Below are positions 8,970-19,703 of a DNA stretch of 64,000 bases, piece by piece; within the stretch, counting starts at the first letter, position 1, and each line of letters begins with the position of its first letter. Below the pieces are notes generated by a model. That model was not told the DNA's origin, made no database searches, and was given only the letters and a program-made list of their open reading frames with translations. The position numbers were made by a program, and so were the translations under genes. Source of the stretch: Bacillus mesophilus (lineage in GTDB: Bacteria > Bacillota > Bacilli > Bacillales > SA4). Where the stretch lies: NCBI RefSeq assembly GCF_011008845.1, contig NZ_JAAIWM010000003.1, positions 186,001-250,000 on the forward strand, in the 5' to 3' direction.

Positions 8970-10625
8970 TTACTCTTCTGGATGCATCGCATCTTGTAGC
9001 TCTTTTTCTAGTTCAGATGTGTAGACATCCTTTTGTTCCGCATTCCAGCCTAGCTCTTTAGCCATAAAATCAATGACAGGCTTTTTCCACGTTTGAACCC
9101 AATCAATCTGGAAGAAAAGTGCTCCTGTACGTCGTATGAAGAAATCTACTGGCTTATACGTCATTTCTGAGTTTAAGCTATATTGTAGCTGTACATAAAT
9201 AGGTAAAGGTAATCCACCTGAAATCTCCGGACTATATGTTTTAGCATGGTTCAATAATTCTTCAATGTTCGAACCATACATATCGGCTAGATGATTATAT
9301 TCTTCAATAGTAAAACCTAAACCCTGCGCTTCTTTTTCGAAAGACTTAACGAATGAGGATAAATTCTTTGAACCATTTACATGCCCACCTGAGATCGGCA
9401 TCTTCTTCGTTTGACATGCTTGCTTAACGCTTGAATTTTTTTTGAAAACTGGGTTTTGGACCATGAGATCGACAACCATCTCAGCCATTTTTCGATAACC
9501 TGTTAGTTTTCCACCTGCGATGGTGATTAGTCCAGACTCTGACTCCCATACCTCATCCTTACGGGAAATTTCAGAAGGATCTTTTCCTTCTTCATAAATC
9601 AGCGGACGAACGCCTGCCCATGTGGACTCAACGTCTTGTTCGCTGACGACCACCTCAGGAAACATAAACTTCATTGACTTTATGATGTATTCTACATCCT
9701 GCTTGGTAGCCTTCGGATGGCTAGGTTCATCATTAAAAAACGTATCAGTCGTTCCTACATATGTTTTACCGTCTCTAGGAATCGCAAATACCATGCGTCC
9801 ATCAGGTGTATCAAAATAAACAGCTTGCTTTAACGGAAACTTCGCTGCATCAAAAACTAAATGAACACCCTTTGTTAGGCGAAGGTTTTTACCATTATTA
9901 GAACGATCCTGTTTACGAAGATTATCTACCCACGGACCTGTTGCATTGACTACCTTTTCAGCGTAGAGATCATAGCGTTTCTTGGTAATTTGATCTTCAA
10001 CCTCAACACCTATTACCCTACCATCCTTATATAATAACTCCACTACCTTCGCATAACTGACCGCCTTTGCCCCATGCTGAACGGCTTCCTTCAACACCTC
10101 AATGGTTAAACGCGCATCATCGGTACGATACTCCACATAATAGCCGGCTCCCCTTAACCCTTCCTTCTTAATAAGAGGCTCCTTTTGAATTGTTTCCTGC
10201 ACACCTAGCATACGTCTTCGCTCACGTCTCTTCACACCAGCTAAGAAATCATAGACACGTAGACCAATAGAAGTAGACAGCTTTCCAAAGGTTCCTCCTT
10301 TATGAAGAGGTAACAGCATCCACTCAGGAGTGGTAACATGAGGTCCATTTTCATATACGATTTCTCTTTCTTTTCCCACTTCGGCAACCATTTTCACTTC
10401 AAATTGCTTTAAGTATCGTAATCCACCATGAACGAGTTTTGTAGAACGACTTGAAGTACCCGCTGCAAAATCCTGCATGTCAATTAAACCGGTTGTTAAC
10501 CCTCTAGTTGTCGCATCAAGTGCAATTCCACAGCCTGTGATTCCCCCACCTACAACTAATACATCTAGCTTTGAGCTAGCTAATTCCTCTAAGGTATGCT
10601 GACGATTCTTGCTTGAAAAATTCAT
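8970..10625 (-). CDS. glpD: Aerobic glycerol-3-phosphate dehydrogenase
   Basis: FAD-dependent, membrane-associated enzyme that oxidises glycerol-3-phosphate to dihydroxyacetone phosphate and feeds electrons to menaquinone. The N-terminal dinucleotide-binding motif VVGGGITGCG (about 24-33) and the downstream GTSSRSTKLVHGG stretch are typical GlpD. I use the ATG at 10625 because AGGAGG lies 7 bases upstream; a longer frame upstream of it would run into the leader terminator. The protein is then 551 residues, close to B. subtilis GlpD. It follows glpK by 145 bases, and that gap holds a leader terminator that probably responds to GlpP. Confidence 0.95.
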   Translation of the reverse strand: MNFSSKNRQHTLEELASSKLDVLVVGGGITGCGIALDATTRGLTTGLIDMQDFAAGTSSRSTKLVHGGLRYLKQFEVKMVAEVGKEREIVYENGPHVTTPEWMLLPLHKGGTFGKLSTSIGLRVYDFLAGVKRRERRRMLGVQETIQKEPLIKKEGLRGAGYYVEYRTDDARLTIEVLKEAVQHGAKAVSYAKVVELLYKDGRVIGVEVEDQITKKRYDLYAEKVVNATGPWVDNLRKQDRSNNGKNLRLTKGVHLVFDAAKFPLKQAVYFDTPDGRMVFAIPRDGKTYVGTTDTFFNDEPSHPKATKQDVEYIIKSMKFMFPEVVVSEQDVESTWAGVRPLIYEEGKDPSEISRKDEVWESESGLITIAGGKLTGYRKMAEMVVDLMVQNPVFKKNSSVKQACQTKKMPISGGHVNGSKNLSSFVKSFEKEAQGLGFTIEEYNHLADMYGSNIEELLNHAKTYSPEISGGLPLPIYVQLQYSLNSEMTYKPVDFFIRRTGALFFQIDWVQTWKKPVIDFMAKELGWNAEQKDVYTSELEKELQDAMHPEE

Positions 10626-10654
10626 GTTATACCTCCTGTATTTTATCCGAATTA

Positions 10655-10735
10655 AACAGAAAAGAGACCAAAACAAACGAACGTGGCATGTTAACGCCAC
10701 TGTTTGCTATGGTCTCTCCTGTGTCTCCAACCGTC
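10655..10735 (-). promoter_or_regulatory. glpD leader terminator (probable GlpP antitermination target)
   Basis: A hairpin with arms AGAGACCA / TGGTCTCT (10663-10670 and 10710-10717) and an inner stem, followed by TTTTCTGTTT, lies upstream of the glpD ribosome binding site. Just upstream on the minus strand is GACGGTTGGAGAC, similar to GACGGAGAC in the glpK leader. In B. subtilis, GlpP with glycerol-3-phosphate prevents termination at the glpD leader. glpP itself is not in the window. Confidence 0.75.
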
Positions 10736-10770
10736 TTATTAACTTATTTAAATGATATCATACTTCTACC

Positions 10771-12360
<1,590 letters not shown>

Positions 12361-12384
12361 TGCCACTTCTATCAACTTATTTTT

Positions 12385-12413
12385 ACTATAGATGAAAATA
12401 AAAAGGGTTTCAA
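12385..12413 (-). promoter_or_regulatory. sigma-A promoter of glpK
   Basis: Minus-strand TTGAAA (-35), 17-bp spacer and TATAGT (-10), just upstream of the leader terminator. Confidence 0.7.
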
Positions 12414-12523
12414 CCCACTTTTTCTATTGTCTCGGTTCAAAATACTTCCAAAGTTCTCGCTCAGAGGTCGGTGGTTGGGTATGAGGGCTGGCAGGGTGAC
12501 TCGACTCTTGGCGTGACGTGATT

Positions 12524-12666
12524 GTGCATAAAAACCAATTTTCCGTGCAGAAACGATCGGTTTTGATGCATATAATTTTGTTCTCGTGCAGAACTTGGTA
12601 ATTTCCGTGCAGAAAATTCCTGTTTTCGTGCACAAGTCGGGAATTAGGCACTTTACGTTGCATAAA
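12524..12666 (+). repeat. 21-bp phased repeat array, GTGCAGAA type
   Basis: GTGCA-like cores start at 12524, 12545, 12566 (ATGCA), 12586, 12607 and 12628, spacings 21, 21, 20, 21, 21; a further TTGCA lies at 12659 after a gap. The minus-strand frames through it look like seven-residue repeats (CTxxxxF), but this follows from the 21-bp period and I do not regard them as genes. The rest of this roughly 500-bp divergent gap (12283-12798) holds the glpK leader and promoter on one side and the YjcZ gene start on the other. Confidence 0.85.
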
Positions 12667-12798
12667 GACTTGGACCATCACATGGTTAGGCCTGTATCAT
12701 AAACATTTCTGCCCATTTTCTTCCTCATCTAGGCGTATGCCCTCCCCATACAGGCAATCCACACATAAGGTATAACAAATGCATTTGGAGGTGTTATC

Positions 12799-12894
12799 AT
12801 GGGTGCAGTTGGAGGATACGGTGCAGGTTTTGCACTAATCGTAGTATTGTTTATCTTATTAATCATTGTTGGATCAGCTTACGTTGGTTACTAA
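12799..12894 (+). CDS. YjcZ-family small membrane peptide (31 residues)
   Basis: Tiny ORF with GGAGG eight bases before the ATG. It reads [20 protein letters not shown] and then LIIVGSAYVGY: a Gly-rich start followed by one hydrophobic helix. This is the pattern of the YjcZ / tiny-TM Bacillus family, small proteins linked to sporulation in B. subtilis. Its role is unknown. It is on the plus strand, in a region otherwise coded on the minus strand, and is followed 47 bases later by a second family member. Confidence 0.85.
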   Translation: MGAVGGYGAGFALIVVLFILLIIVGSAYVGY

Positions 12895-12941
12895 TTTAAA
12901 AGACAAATTATTTAAATAAAAATCAAAGGGAGGAATTTATA

Positions 12942-13106
12942 ATGTTTGGAACAGGATATGGTTACGGTGCAGGTTATGGTACAGGATTTGGTGGTTGTGG
13001 TTACTCACAACCAGTAGTAGCAGGCGCTTATGGTGGAGGTAGCACTTTCACTCTAATCGTTGTGTTATTTATTCTATTAATCATCGTTGGCGCTGCTTGG
13101 TGCTAA
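12942..13106 (+). CDS. YjcZ-family small Gly-rich membrane peptide (54 residues)
   Basis: GGGAGG lies 9 bases before the ATG. The first 34 residues are rich in Gly/Tyr ([20 protein letters not shown] and onward), then a single membrane helix ([20 protein letters not shown]) almost identical to that of the 31-residue neighbour, including the [13 protein letters not shown] core. It ends in Cys and has another Cys at 19. The two genes look like a tandem duplication with a length change in the Gly-rich head. A strong terminator follows, so they form one short operon, probably expressed in sporulation; I did not find a promoter I trust. Confidence 0.88.
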   Translation: MFGTGYGYGAGYGTGFGGCGYSQPVVAGAYGGGSTFTLIVVLFILLIIVGAAWC

Positions 13107-13120
13107 TGTAAAGCTTAAGA

Positions 13121-13146
13121 AAGGCTGCTCTCGGGGCAGCCTTTTT
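13121..13146 (+). terminator. Terminator of the YjcZ pair
   Basis: Stem AAGGCTGC / GCAGCCTT (13121-13128, 13137-13144) with a 3' T-run, 15 bases after the stop. Confidence 0.93.
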
Positions 13147-13196
13147 AAGTGTTTATGGTTGGACTAGTTGCCTTACTGTTTTGTTCTGAAGCAATT

Positions 13197-13320
13197 CCGT
13201 CGGTTTTTCTTATAATTGTGTGAGTCTACATACTTATTGTTTGACCATCAGCTGTAATCGCGTGAGACTAAGTCATTATTGCGTGAAACTCGATCACAAA
13301 TGCGTAACTACAACATAATC
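13197..13320 (+). repeat. 21-bp phased repeat array, GCGTGA type
   Basis: Cores resembling GCGTGA start at 13218 (GTGTGA), 13239 (GTTTGA), 13260, 13281 and 13302 (GCGTAA), each exactly 21 bp apart; 13197 (CCGTCG) is a weak sixth unit in phase. The array fills the gap between two convergent terminators. Confidence 0.83.
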
Positions 13321-13348
13321 AAAAAAGCACGCTAGAAACCTAGCGCAC
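13321..13348 (-). terminator. Terminator of the glycoside-hydrolase-like operon
   Basis: Arms GCACGCTAG / CTAGCGCAC (13327-13335, 13340-13348) followed on the minus strand by TTTTTT. Confidence 0.85.
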
Positions 13349-13361
13349 TCTGTTTTACAAC

Positions 13362-16300
13362 TTAATGTCTCTCAAATACATCTTTCAGAATATAATACGA
13401 CTTCTTCAGTCGCTCTTGATAGCTTGGCTCATTCCATTTTTCCCATTGATACATCAGATACTCTGTTTCATTTGTTAAAACAGATGGAAACGTTTGTAGT
13501 ATCTCATTCTCTTCATTAGCATGGACAACCCCTACACGAATTCCTTCAATAAATTCACTAGGAATATCCTCTGTTATAGCGGTGGATAAATCACCAATCA
13601 CCTCATGCTGTGATGGGTCTTTAAAGTTTAACATCATCCAAGGTATTCTAACCTCAACGACTTTTTGATCTTTGCTTATGGAAACATCTGATAACGAATC
13701 ATAATCCTCTGCATTTGGATTTGCATTTCCAAACGTTAGCTGTCCTGTTTCCGTGTAGACAATTGGAACAACCTTTCTAGATCCATCCTCTTGAACTTGC
13801 AAAGTTTCACGATTAAGTATTAATCGGATTGGAAAGTATTGACCGTTATCCTTAAGCTGTATAGATGGTTCTTCAGCAAGCATGTCAGAGTTTACAGCAA
13901 ATTCATGATAAAAAGTATCATAGTAACTATCTATAACCAACTTAGAAGTATCCTTTCCACTAAGCTCAAGTACAAAATCTATTCCCGTAGCTTGTTTACC
14001 TTTTACGTTTGGAATGACTGTTTGTCCTTGATTTGGAATTGTGTTAAAAAGAACATATGACCGATCCTTTTCCCAATCTATAGGCTGATTATAGTCGATT
14101 CTTACATATACATAGCGCTCATCATGATTCATAAGCACTTGTTGTATATGACTGTCGTCGTCACTCTCGTAAATCTTAACTGCCGTATCATCCCAATCTT
14201 CGGCATCTCCATCTACCTTAATTTGATCACTTGGATCAAAACTTAGCAATCCGTAGTTCTGCTCACTGGTCTGGATATTTGACCAAAAAGGTCGACGATT
14301 CGGATTATCATATTTCATTGTGTTCCAGGTTCGCTTAAACCACTCGTCCTGCCAAATGAATACCATGCCACCCGCCAAATCTTCATGAACAATATCCTCA
14401 TAAAGTCCACCGATGATTTGACCTTGCTCTTGCTCTGAATGATGCCCTTGGTCTTTTCCATGAACATTTTCATGAGCAATTCCTCTTGAGGCAGGTACAC
14501 CAAACTCAGCAACAACTAACGGCATGTGGTGAGCCTGCTTCATGTCATGTAAATACCCTGCATAATTGTTTTTTTCACCACGGTGATCTATATAATTAAC
14601 ATAGTCTTTTTCCAGATTTAAAAACTCAGGATAATAGGGATAAATATGATAAGAAGCAAACAACCCTGAAGTAAACTGATTGGTCGAATGCATAACATTG
14701 GGATTGATTGATACCATATCTTCGGCTAAATCTACTTCACTTGGATGATCAAGTAAGTCAGTAGTTACCCAGTTAGTAAAGCTCATCGGATGCTGCCAGT
14801 TATAGTTTTCTACTTCATAAGCAACTGTATAGTCCACCATTTCAGCTAGCCAAACCTCAAATGGATTGGCTTCTTCGGTATAAATATAGGTTCCCGAAAA
14901 ATCCTGCTTGTTAGCATTTTTTTCATTAGTACCGACTACAAATTCTGGATCCCATTCTACCCCTAAAATATATCCAAGAACATAAGGTGAAAGATTGTAA
15001 CGATAGCTTCCACTTGCATGGCCAGGTCTCTCGGGCAAAGTAGCATTACCATGAATCAAATCCACTGTTGAAGCAATTTCATCCTTAAATTCTTGGATCG
15101 TCGAAGGTAAGTACGCATCCTTGGTTTTAAACACATCCTCATTCAACCATACCCCATGAAATAGATAGATAGGTTCTTTTGCCGTTTGGTTATATTCAAA
15201 CAACGCTTCATAAAATCCTGGTGGATGAATGGTGTAAACACGAATCGAATTGGCATTCATTTCTCCAATTTGCTGAAACCATCTCGCATACTCTCGCTTG
15301 GAAATTGCAGCTTCACCTGGGAATGTTCCTGGTTTCCCCATTCCAATATTAACCCCTTTAATGAGTAGGTCCTCCCAAGCTCCGTCACGATAGACCTCTA
15401 AATAGGTTTCATTGGTTTTTCCAATCATAGAAACACCATCAACTGTGTGAATATCAAGAACCTTTTTTGGTACCTGTTCTTCAGGCTCATTCATTAGATC
15501 CTTAAAAATGCCATCCATCATCGGGACATACACCCTCCAATAAAAAGGAAGCGTGCTGCCTTCTGTTCTTGGAGAAAAGTATTCTCTCCACTTCTTTAAT
15601 CCAGATGTTTTATATAAATCTGGCACTTCTTCCTGATCAGCATAATCACCAGCAAAATAATAGGTTTCAATCAGTGAATCCTGATGAATGATTGCTGGAA
15701 AACTCATTGGTAGATTATATTGTTGCAGTTGCTTTTTTCCTTCCTCGTTTACGGGAAGTGTATAGGTAGCTAGAATCTCTTCCTCGTTAAAAGCGGTAAC
15801 CACATCAAACCAATAATTATAGGCTTCCTCGCCTTTTCCACTTAACTGCTCATGACCCTTTTCTGTGTAGTTAAATAGAACTCCACCCTCTTTTAAGCCG
15901 TGCTGATCAATCACCACTATTTGATCATTTTCATCAGCAAACACCAGACCACTACCCGTAAAATCCCAAGCACGGTCATTTTGATTTTGATAATTTGACT
16001 TTACCCATACTGGAACCTCTTCATCACTTAAGTCCAGGAAGTAGCGACCAATCCAGCCACTCCATTCTAGGTTTAGTAATTCATAGAATTCCTCTCTAAC
16101 GCTTGGCTTAGTAGGGTTAGCAAACGTATTAAACTCAACAAGTAATGGAGTACCATTTTTCGTCACCGCATCTTTAATACTCGCAACCTCTTCAGTAGTC
16201 ATTCCACCATACAAACTCTCAGAACGAACTCCCTGTTGATTAGTTCCGTAAAACTCTTCCTCATAAACACCATAACCATCTGCTATATACAACAAATCAT

Positions 16301-16616
16301 AACCGGATAGGTCCTCTGGTAGGTCCTTTATTTCAAATTCCTGATTTTCCTTTGGGTGAAATCCTACATAATCGGTTGTATAATCGTAAACCGTTTGATC
16401 AGCTTGTACATATTTATTTTGATTGAGTAACCATGTTAAGCCTTTATGCTCGCGATATGTAAAATCAGGAACCGTTTTATCAACTATTAACACATTTAAC
16501 TCTGCCTCAGGTTTTAAATACCAACTCCAAAACGGAGAAGTAATGGCTGCAATAATCCCAAACATCACTAAAAAATAAATAATGACCTTTACCTGTCTTT
16601 TCACATTTTTGTTCAT
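13362..16616 (-). CDS. Large membrane-anchored protein with a glycoside hydrolase clan A-like barrel and CBM9-like tail
   Basis: 1084 residues, not a protein I can name. One membrane helix (about 10-32) anchors it with the bulk outside. Residues about 38-290 look like an alpha/beta domain reminiscent of a glutamine-amidotransferase-like fold (VLIVDK, LLYIADGYGVY, TPLLVEFNT). About 400-770 looks like a TIM-barrel hydrolase: GVNIGMGKPGTFPGE, then GVEWDP with Glu554 and VVAEFG with Glu704 as candidate acid/base and nucleophile, as in clan GH-A. From about 795 (IKVDGDAEDWDD) to the end it resembles a CBM9/DOMON-type sugar-binding module. The upstream gene, 55 bases away, is another hydrolase-like protein, so the pair probably modifies a cell-surface or exported polysaccharide. 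This assignment is by motif only. Confidence 0.75.
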   Translation of the reverse strand: MNKNVKRQVKVIIYFLVMFGIIAAITSPFWSWYLKPEAELNVLIVDKTVPDFTYREHKGLTWLLNQNKYVQADQTVYDYTTDYVGFHPKENQEFEIKDLPEDLSGYDLLYIADGYGVYEEEFYGTNQQGVRSESLYGGMTTEEVASIKDAVTKNGTPLLVEFNTFANPTKPSVREEFYELLNLEWSGWIGRYFLDLSDEEVPVWVKSNYQNQNDRAWDFTGSGLVFADENDQIVVIDQHGLKEGGVLFNYTEKGHEQLSGKGEEAYNYWFDVVTAFNEEEILATYTLPVNEEGKKQLQQYNLPMSFPAIIHQDSLIETYYFAGDYADQEEVPDLYKTSGLKKWREYFSPRTEGSTLPFYWRVYVPMMDGIFKDLMNEPEEQVPKKVLDIHTVDGVSMIGKTNETYLEVYRDGAWEDLLIKGVNIGMGKPGTFPGEAAISKREYARWFQQIGEMNANSIRVYTIHPPGFYEALFEYNQTAKEPIYLFHGVWLNEDVFKTKDAYLPSTIQEFKDEIASTVDLIHGNATLPERPGHASGSYRYNLSPYVLGYILGVEWDPEFVVGTNEKNANKQDFSGTYIYTEEANPFEVWLAEMVDYTVAYEVENYNWQHPMSFTNWVTTDLLDHPSEVDLAEDMVSINPNVMHSTNQFTSGLFASYHIYPYYPEFLNLEKDYVNYIDHRGEKNNYAGYLHDMKQAHHMPLVVAEFGVPASRGIAHENVHGKDQGHHSEQEQGQIIGGLYEDIVHEDLAGGMVFIWQDEWFKRTWNTMKYDNPNRRPFWSNIQTSEQNYGLLSFDPSDQIKVDGDAEDWDDTAVKIYESDDDSHIQQVLMNHDERYVYVRIDYNQPIDWEKDRSYVLFNTIPNQGQTVIPNVKGKQATGIDFVLELSGKDTSKLVIDSYYDTFYHEFAVNSDMLAEEPSIQLKDNGQYFPIRLILNRETLQVQEDGSRKVVPIVYTETGQLTFGNANPNAEDYDSLSDVSISKDQKVVEVRIPWMMLNFKDPSQHEVIGDLSTAITEDIPSEFIEGIRVGVVHANEENEILQTFPSVLTNETEYLMYQWEKWNEPSYQERLKKSYYILKDVFERH

Positions 16617-16671
16617 TCGTACACCTTTCTATATGTAGAGCTTGTTTAAAGTACTTCGAATTAAGTCTCTC

Positions 16672-17931
16672 TTATTCTACTATCGTATCATCCCAAATGA
16701 AACGAGGATTTGTTAGCGTAATATATTCCCATGCTGTTCCGGCTACAGCTGGCCATACGTAAAAGTTGTAAGGCTCGCTTTCATGCCGTTCATTGCTATA
16801 AACAAGACCACCGTGTTGATCTGCCTCTTGCATGGCAAACATGGAAGTAAGAAGATGATGAACAGGCTCTTCCCTTCGCAATAGAAGATTAATCACTCCC
16901 CACGTACCTTCCGTCCACACGATAGTTGGTGGCTGTTCATATCCAGCAGCATAAGGCTTATATCCTGTTAAAACAGCTTGAGTTTGATACGTCGTATTGT
17001 ATTTGATTTGATCCATACTTGTCACTAACGAAGCATCATGAACCTCAAATCTTTCCAAATAATCAATAGGAGATTGTGCTAACTCCTCCTGATGAACCGC
17101 CATTAAAAAGATTGAGCCCCATGAATTCGCATCAAGTGCCTCAGCGGTATCATTGATACCCTGATTAAATCTACCTTCTGAATCATTCCAATGATGAGAT
17201 AGAAGAGCAGAGCTGATGTTTTCCGAAACTTGTATGTAGTGACTTTCACCAGTAAGCCTACCCAAATCTCTAAAAAAGAAATAAGCATCAATATTATGCT
17301 CAGTAGAATACCACTCTACATCTGGGCCACCCTTAATACTACCAGTCTTCTGATCCTGCTGACCAAGTAAATAGTCAGCGATCGAAATGGCTATATCCCG
17401 GTAGGAGGAATCACCAAAGGCTACTTCATATTTGACGATCGCATCCCCTAGCCAAGCGATGCTCCCGCTTCGTTTGGATTCATCAATGGGTCCAGAGAAT
17501 ACATCATAAGCAAAAGCAAATGACCCATCTTCATTTTGAAGCTCTTCGAGAGAAGATAAAATGGTAGAAGCTCGTTTCTGATCACCAGCTAAAGAAAAAG
17601 CAATCACAGCAAGTGCATTATCATAAAGCCAACTTCTCCGCTCTATTCCTGTATGACTCATAGGATCGCTAGAAGGAATATAATAAGACGGTATTAGGCG
17701 ATAACTTGGTTCCTCCGTTGAGCCCAGGACCTTCTCAACATCAACCGGATCATCCAACATATCAAGCTGCATCTGCAACCACCCCAAAGACTTCTCCGCC
17801 TGCTGCGACAGCTCCTCTTCCGTATATCCGATCCCAATATTACTCTTCAAAAAACCACCACCATAATAAACAAGCAACAAAATCACAATTAATCCCACAC
17901 TACCACCCAAAACCCAGCCCTTAAACCTCAT
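16672..17931 (-). CDS. Membrane-anchored (alpha/alpha)6-barrel glycosidase-like protein
   Basis: 419 residues starting with one membrane helix (about 6-24). The rest is a series of helical repeats with WLYDNALAVIAF, LQNEDGSFAFAYD, WYSTEHNIDAYFFF and DANSWGSIFLMA, typical of six-hairpin glycosidase folds. Acidic residues in these stretches could be catalytic but I cannot assign them. I use the ATG at 17931, ten bases after AAGGGG; a GTG six bases earlier would be too close to that site. It is the first gene of an operon with the large GH-like protein. A GGGGGCC palindrome sits directly before its ribosome binding site. Substrate unknown; an exopolysaccharide is my guess from the pairing. Confidence 0.75.
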   Translation of the reverse strand: MRFKGWVLGGSVGLIVILLLVYYGGGFLKSNIGIGYTEEELSQQAEKSLGWLQMQLDMLDDPVDVEKVLGSTEEPSYRLIPSYYIPSSDPMSHTGIERRSWLYDNALAVIAFSLAGDQKRASTILSSLEELQNEDGSFAFAYDVFSGPIDESKRSGSIAWLGDAIVKYEVAFGDSSYRDIAISIADYLLGQQDQKTGSIKGGPDVEWYSTEHNIDAYFFFRDLGRLTGESHYIQVSENISSALLSHHWNDSEGRFNQGINDTAEALDANSWGSIFLMAVHQEELAQSPIDYLERFEVHDASLVTSMDQIKYNTTYQTQAVLTGYKPYAAGYEQPPTIVWTEGTWGVINLLLRREEPVHHLLTSMFAMQEADQHGGLVYSNERHESEPYNFYVWPAVAGTAWEYITLTNPRFIWDDTIVE

Positions 17932-17955
17932 ACACACTTTACCCCTTCACCGCAT

Positions 17956-17991
17956 CGGGGGCCAGGCCCCCGTTCCTTTAACGTGTTAAAG
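17956..17991. repeat. REP-like palindrome with GGGGGCCAGGCCCCC core
   Basis: Arms CGGGGGCC / GGCCCCCG around one central base (17956-17972), followed after a short gap by a second palindrome CTTTAAC / GTTAAAG (17976-17991). A second, more perfect copy with the same core and CTTTAAAG flank is at 33395-33437. It could form a hairpin in the leader of the GH-like operon. Confidence 0.75.
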
Positions 17992-18136
17992 AATTCTCTT
18001 TAACAGTTCTTTTTATAAGCTTTCCCTTGTGTGATTTGATTAAACAGATTAGTACAATATGTGTGCATATCTATTTTCTAGAACATGAAACCGTGGCCTT
18101 ATCATGTTCAACATCTTTTAGATCGAATAGCTAAAG

Positions 18137-18164
18137 AAAATTCCCCGCTTGGACAGCAGGGAAT
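18137..18164 (-). terminator. Terminator of hemAT
   Basis: Arms ATTCCCCGCTT / AGCAGGGAAT (18140-18150, 18155-18164) with TTTTC following on the minus strand. Confidence 0.78.
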
Positions 18165-18190
18165 CGCAATCATACTAATATAGCCAATCT

Positions 18191-19498
18191 TTATAATTGA
18201 TTCGTGATATTGTTTAACTCGTCTGAAGAGTAGGCAACCTGTTCGACAGCCGCGTTGATGTCTAGGACGATTTGCGATAGGGCTTCCATTTCTTTAGCGA
18301 TTTGGATATTTTGTTGCTTAACCTCTTCCATTGACGTTAGGATTTGGTCAAAGAATTGTGTCGTTTGTTTGGTTTGTTGTGTACCGTCTTTTATTCCAGC
18401 TTGAACCTCCGCTGTTGTAATTGACATTTGCGCAGAAGAACGATCAATTTCACTAATTAAGCTGTACACTTCTGTTACAGCACCCTTTGTGCTTTCTGCA
18501 AGCTTTCTAACCTCACCCGCAACAACGGCAAAGCCTTTTCCATGTTCACCTGCACGAGCTGCTTCGATCGCTGCATTTAGTGATAGTAGGTTCGTCTGCT
18601 CGGCAATGGAGGTTACCATTGTAGCAATCTCTTCGATTTTTTTTGAGCTTGCGGTTAGCTTTTCCATATCTGCTGCGATCTTGCTCATTTTTTGCTCAGA
18701 ATCTACCATGACCTTCTCTAGATTACGAAGGCGTAAGATACCTTCCTTTGACTTAACTTCTGCTTCTAGTGCCTGATCCGACCCTGATTTAGTCAAGCCC
18801 TCAATATCCTTCGTCTTCCCTGCAATCTCTTGAATTGCCGAGCTCGTTTCTTCACTAATTGCTGCTAACTCCTCAGCATTTTTCGCAACATTTTGCTTTA
18901 CTGTATTCTTCGCATTTTCAGCTTCTATTCGAATTCTCTCATTCTCTAATTCGTAAGCCTCTAATACGATTTGCTGTTCAAAGTTAAATATTTTAGAAAC
19001 TGCTAGCACCGCTTTCTTGTAATCAGCCATACTATTCGTTTGTTCTTCAACAATCGTTAAAACAGATTCATATAACTCCTGAAACGCACACAAATACCAT
19101 TTTGGTTGAAGGCCAATGCGAACGTGAACATGAGCAATAATATAACGCTGTTTAATAAACGACTGATCAATCACTCCGTTAAACATCTCATAAATATGCT
19201 TTTCTAGCGTAACCTTTAACCGTTCCACCGTACTATGATCATTGATTATATTCATAAGTGATTGCTGCTTGCCAATATTTTGATAGAATCTAGTAACAAT
19301 TGAATCTAGCTTCTCTTTAACAAACGGCTGTAACACCTTTAAATGAGCCAAGTTTTCATTTGTTAAGCTAATCATCTGTAGTTGGGTAGAATAGTCTGCC
19401 TTCGCATCTAGCTCAATCTTTGTCTTTGATAAAACTTCACTAGTAGAAGCAAACATTTCTTCTTTTTTAGGCTGTGATTTTAATAGTCCTTTAATCAA
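18191..19498 (-). CDS. hemAT: Heme-based aerotaxis transducer HemAT
   Basis: Soluble chemoreceptor: an N-terminal globin domain (about 45-175) binds heme and oxygen, and the C-terminal half (about 215-435) is a methyl-accepting signalling domain with the conserved hairpin tip [20 protein letters not shown]. The stretch [19 protein letters not shown] carries the proximal heme His. I start at the TTG at 19498: AGAGAGG lies nine bases before it, the length becomes 435 (432 in B. subtilis), and the proximal His becomes residue 123, as in B. subtilis. An ATG three codons upstream overlaps the Shine-Dalgarno. A sigma-D promoter lies about 85 bases upstream, as expected for a chemotaxis gene. Confidence 0.93.
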   Translation of the reverse strand: MIKGLLKSQPKKEEMFASTSEVLSKTKIELDAKADYSTQLQMISLTNENLAHLKVLQPFVKEKLDSIVTRFYQNIGKQQSLMNIINDHSTVERLKVTLEKHIYEMFNGVIDQSFIKQRYIIAHVHVRIGLQPKWYLCAFQELYESVLTIVEEQTNSMADYKKAVLAVSKIFNFEQQIVLEAYELENERIRIEAENAKNTVKQNVAKNAEELAAISEETSSAIQEIAGKTKDIEGLTKSGSDQALEAEVKSKEGILRLRNLEKVMVDSEQKMSKIAADMEKLTASSKKIEEIATMVTSIAEQTNLLSLNAAIEAARAGEHGKGFAVVAGEVRKLAESTKGAVTEVYSLISEIDRSSAQMSITTAEVQAGIKDGTQQTKQTTQFFDQILTSMEEVKQQNIQIAKEMEALSQIVLDINAAVEQVAYSSDELNNITNQL

Positions 19499-19582
19499 TG
19501 TGGACATCCTCTCTAATAGGTAGCTAGTTGCTACATCCGGTATAAAAATCCGCAATATATTTTAAAAATTCAACATACTCTT

Positions 19583-19609
19583 ATATCGACAGATTTTTTG
19601 ATAGATTTA
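19583..19609 (-). promoter_or_regulatory. sigma-D promoter of hemAT
   Basis: Minus strand TAAA, 15-bp spacer, GTCGATAT: one mismatch from the Bacillus sigma-D consensus TAAA-N15-GCCGATAT. Confidence 0.88.
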
Positions 19610-19703
19610 AGGTATTGCATTAGAAAGTTTTGGTATCTCAACATATACTTGGGCACAATAAAACATCAGTATACTTACTTTTCAAAAGTAGCCGAAAGTG
19701 CAT

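Noticed and set aside
12372-12681. Two minus-strand ORFs of 85-87 residues with heptad-like repeats (CTxxxxF)
   Set aside because: They are by-products of the 21-bp phased array; no ribosome binding site, overlapping each other in different frames, and one runs into the glpK promoter.
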